Source: Fodinicola acaciae (lineage in GTDB: Bacteria; Actinomycetota; Actinomycetes; Mycobacteriales; HKI-0501). From it: a stretch of DNA of 64,000 nucleotides. Of this stretch, positions 63,320-64,000 are shown in pieces. A model generated the notes under the pieces. The model made no database searches, was not told the origin of the DNA, and worked only from the letters and a program-made list of their open reading frames with translations. The first letter of the stretch is position 1, and each line of letters opens with the position of its first letter. The position numbers and the translations under genes are program-made. Where the stretch lies: assembly GCF_010993745.1 (NCBI RefSeq), contig NZ_WOTN01000001.1, forward strand, positions 2,235,235 through 2,299,234, given 5' to 3'.

Positions 63320-64000
63320 ATGCCGGGTAAAGGAGCAGAGACAGGGCAGGTGAGCAGTGCCGGCAGGGCCGGTGCCGCGGCGGGTGCGGCGGTGGTCGCC
63401 GACGACCCGTCGAAGGTCCGCAACGTCGCGCTGGTCGGCCACTCCGGGTCGGGGAAGACGACACTGGCCGAGGCGCTGCTGGCGGCCTCCGGCACGATCG
63501 GCCGGCCAGGCAAGGTCGTCGACGGCACCACCGTGTGCGACTTCGACCCCGCCGCGATCAAGCAACAGCGGTCGGTGGCGCTCGCGGTGGCGCCGTTGCT
63601 GCACCAGGGCATCAAGATCAACGTCTTCGACACCCCCGGCTATGCCGACTTCACCGGCGAGCTGCGCGCCGGCCTGCGGGCCGCGGACGCCGCGCTCTTC
63701 GTGGTCGCCGCGCCGGACGGAGTGGACGCGACGACGTCCGGGCTGTGGGCCGAGTGTGCCGCGGTGGGTATGCCCCGCGCGGTGGTGATCACGCGCCTCG
63801 ACCACCCCCGCGCGGACTTCGACGCCGCCGTCGCGGCCTGCCGCGACGCCTTCGGCGACAACGTGCTGCCGCTCTACCTGCCGGTGGACCTCGGTGACGG
63901 ACCGGCCTCCGGCCTGCTCGGACTGCTCACCCAGCAGACGTACGACCACTGCGGCGGACAGGTCGCTCCCGAGGTCCACGATCCCGACGAGGACCAACGC
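63320..64000 (+). CDS. fusA2: Elongation factor G-like protein EF-G2 (5' part, runs off the window)
   Basis: The first 227 residues are present. The P-loop 'NVALVGHSGSGKTTLAEALL' is near residue 35-55, then 'GTTVCDFDPAAIKQQRSVAL' (switch I area), 'INVFDTPGYADFTGELRAGL' (G3) and 'AVVITRLDHPRADF' (G4 region, TKLD-like). This closely follows mycobacterial FusA2/EF-G2, a translational GTPase that does not replace the main EF-G. ATG 63320 has GGGAGG 8 bases upstream. The C-terminal domains lie outside the window. Confidence 0.9.
   Translation, partial: MPGKGAETGQVSSAGRAGAAAGAAVVADDPSKVRNVALVGHSGSGKTTLAEALLAASGTIGRPGKVVDGTTVCDFDPAAIKQQRSVALAVAPLLHQGIKINVFDTPGYADFTGELRAGLRAADAALFVVAAPDGVDATTSGLWAECAAVGMPRAVVITRLDHPRADFDAAVAACRDAFGDNVLPLYLPVDLGDGPASGLLGLLTQQTYDHCGGQVAPEVHDPDEDQR

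Overview
The window is a stretch of high-GC chromosome (about 70 % G+C by eye, strong G/C third-position bias, many GTG starts, 1-4 base gene overlaps) from an actinomycete-type bacterium. The assignment rests on the phosphatidylinositol mannoside block (pgsA, acyltransferase, pimA), the pdxS-pdxT-yebC and ruvCAB-yajC-secD-secF-apt-relA orders, the alaS-ruvX-mltG-aroE block, EF-G2 and an IdeR/DmdR-type iron box. I cannot name the genus. No tRNA, rRNA, CRISPR array or complete insertion sequence was seen.

Most of the window is a conserved housekeeping backbone on the minus strand. From right to left it runs: EF-G2 (plus strand, cut by the window end), pgsA, PIM acyltransferase, pimA, a LemA-like protein, pdxS, pdxT, yebC, ruvC, ruvA, ruvB, yajC, secD, secF, apt, relA, a cyclophilin (plus strand), a metallo-beta-lactamase protein, hisS, aspS, rarA, two small membrane proteins, alaS, ruvX, mltG, aroE, a prepilin peptidase, aroC and a fused aroK-aroB. 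Genes in a block commonly overlap by 1-8 bases, which implies operons with translational coupling.

Four accessory blocks interrupt this backbone. (1) 6360-13848, between aroE/prepilin peptidase and aroC: purC, then an operon of amidohydrolase, M20 peptidase and glutamine-synthetase-like ligase (the two halves of FluG as separate genes), an MFS transporter and a DUF2306 protein. (2) 24148-27169: a secreted peptidoglycan amidase and an iron-box-controlled siderophore-binding lipoprotein. (3) 29177-37200, between aspS and hisS: the most striking region, with four tandem modules. Each module is an ECF/SigE-like sigma factor overlapping by 4 bases a single-pass membrane protein with an extracellular Asp-box (BNR) beta-propeller. 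A broken fifth module sits at the right edge. Each sigma gene is preceded, 63-71 bases upstream, by the same promoter-like signature: GNAAC, 19 bases, then GTC (ATC in one). This suggests self-activated sigma/sensor cassettes. (4) 50311-57258, between ruvC and yebC: two related MHS-type transporters, a DPP-IV-like peptidase, a small membrane protein and a dimethylformamidase-like enzyme.

The left edge (1-3602) holds a frameshifted serine hydrolase, a small secreted protein, and an amino-acid permease coupled to a proline-iminopeptidase-like hydrolase downstream of aroK-aroB. Long gene-free stretches at 7259-7929 and 22067-22771 hold two inverted copies of an intergenic repeat; the second also holds a 167-base element with 15-base terminal inverted repeats.
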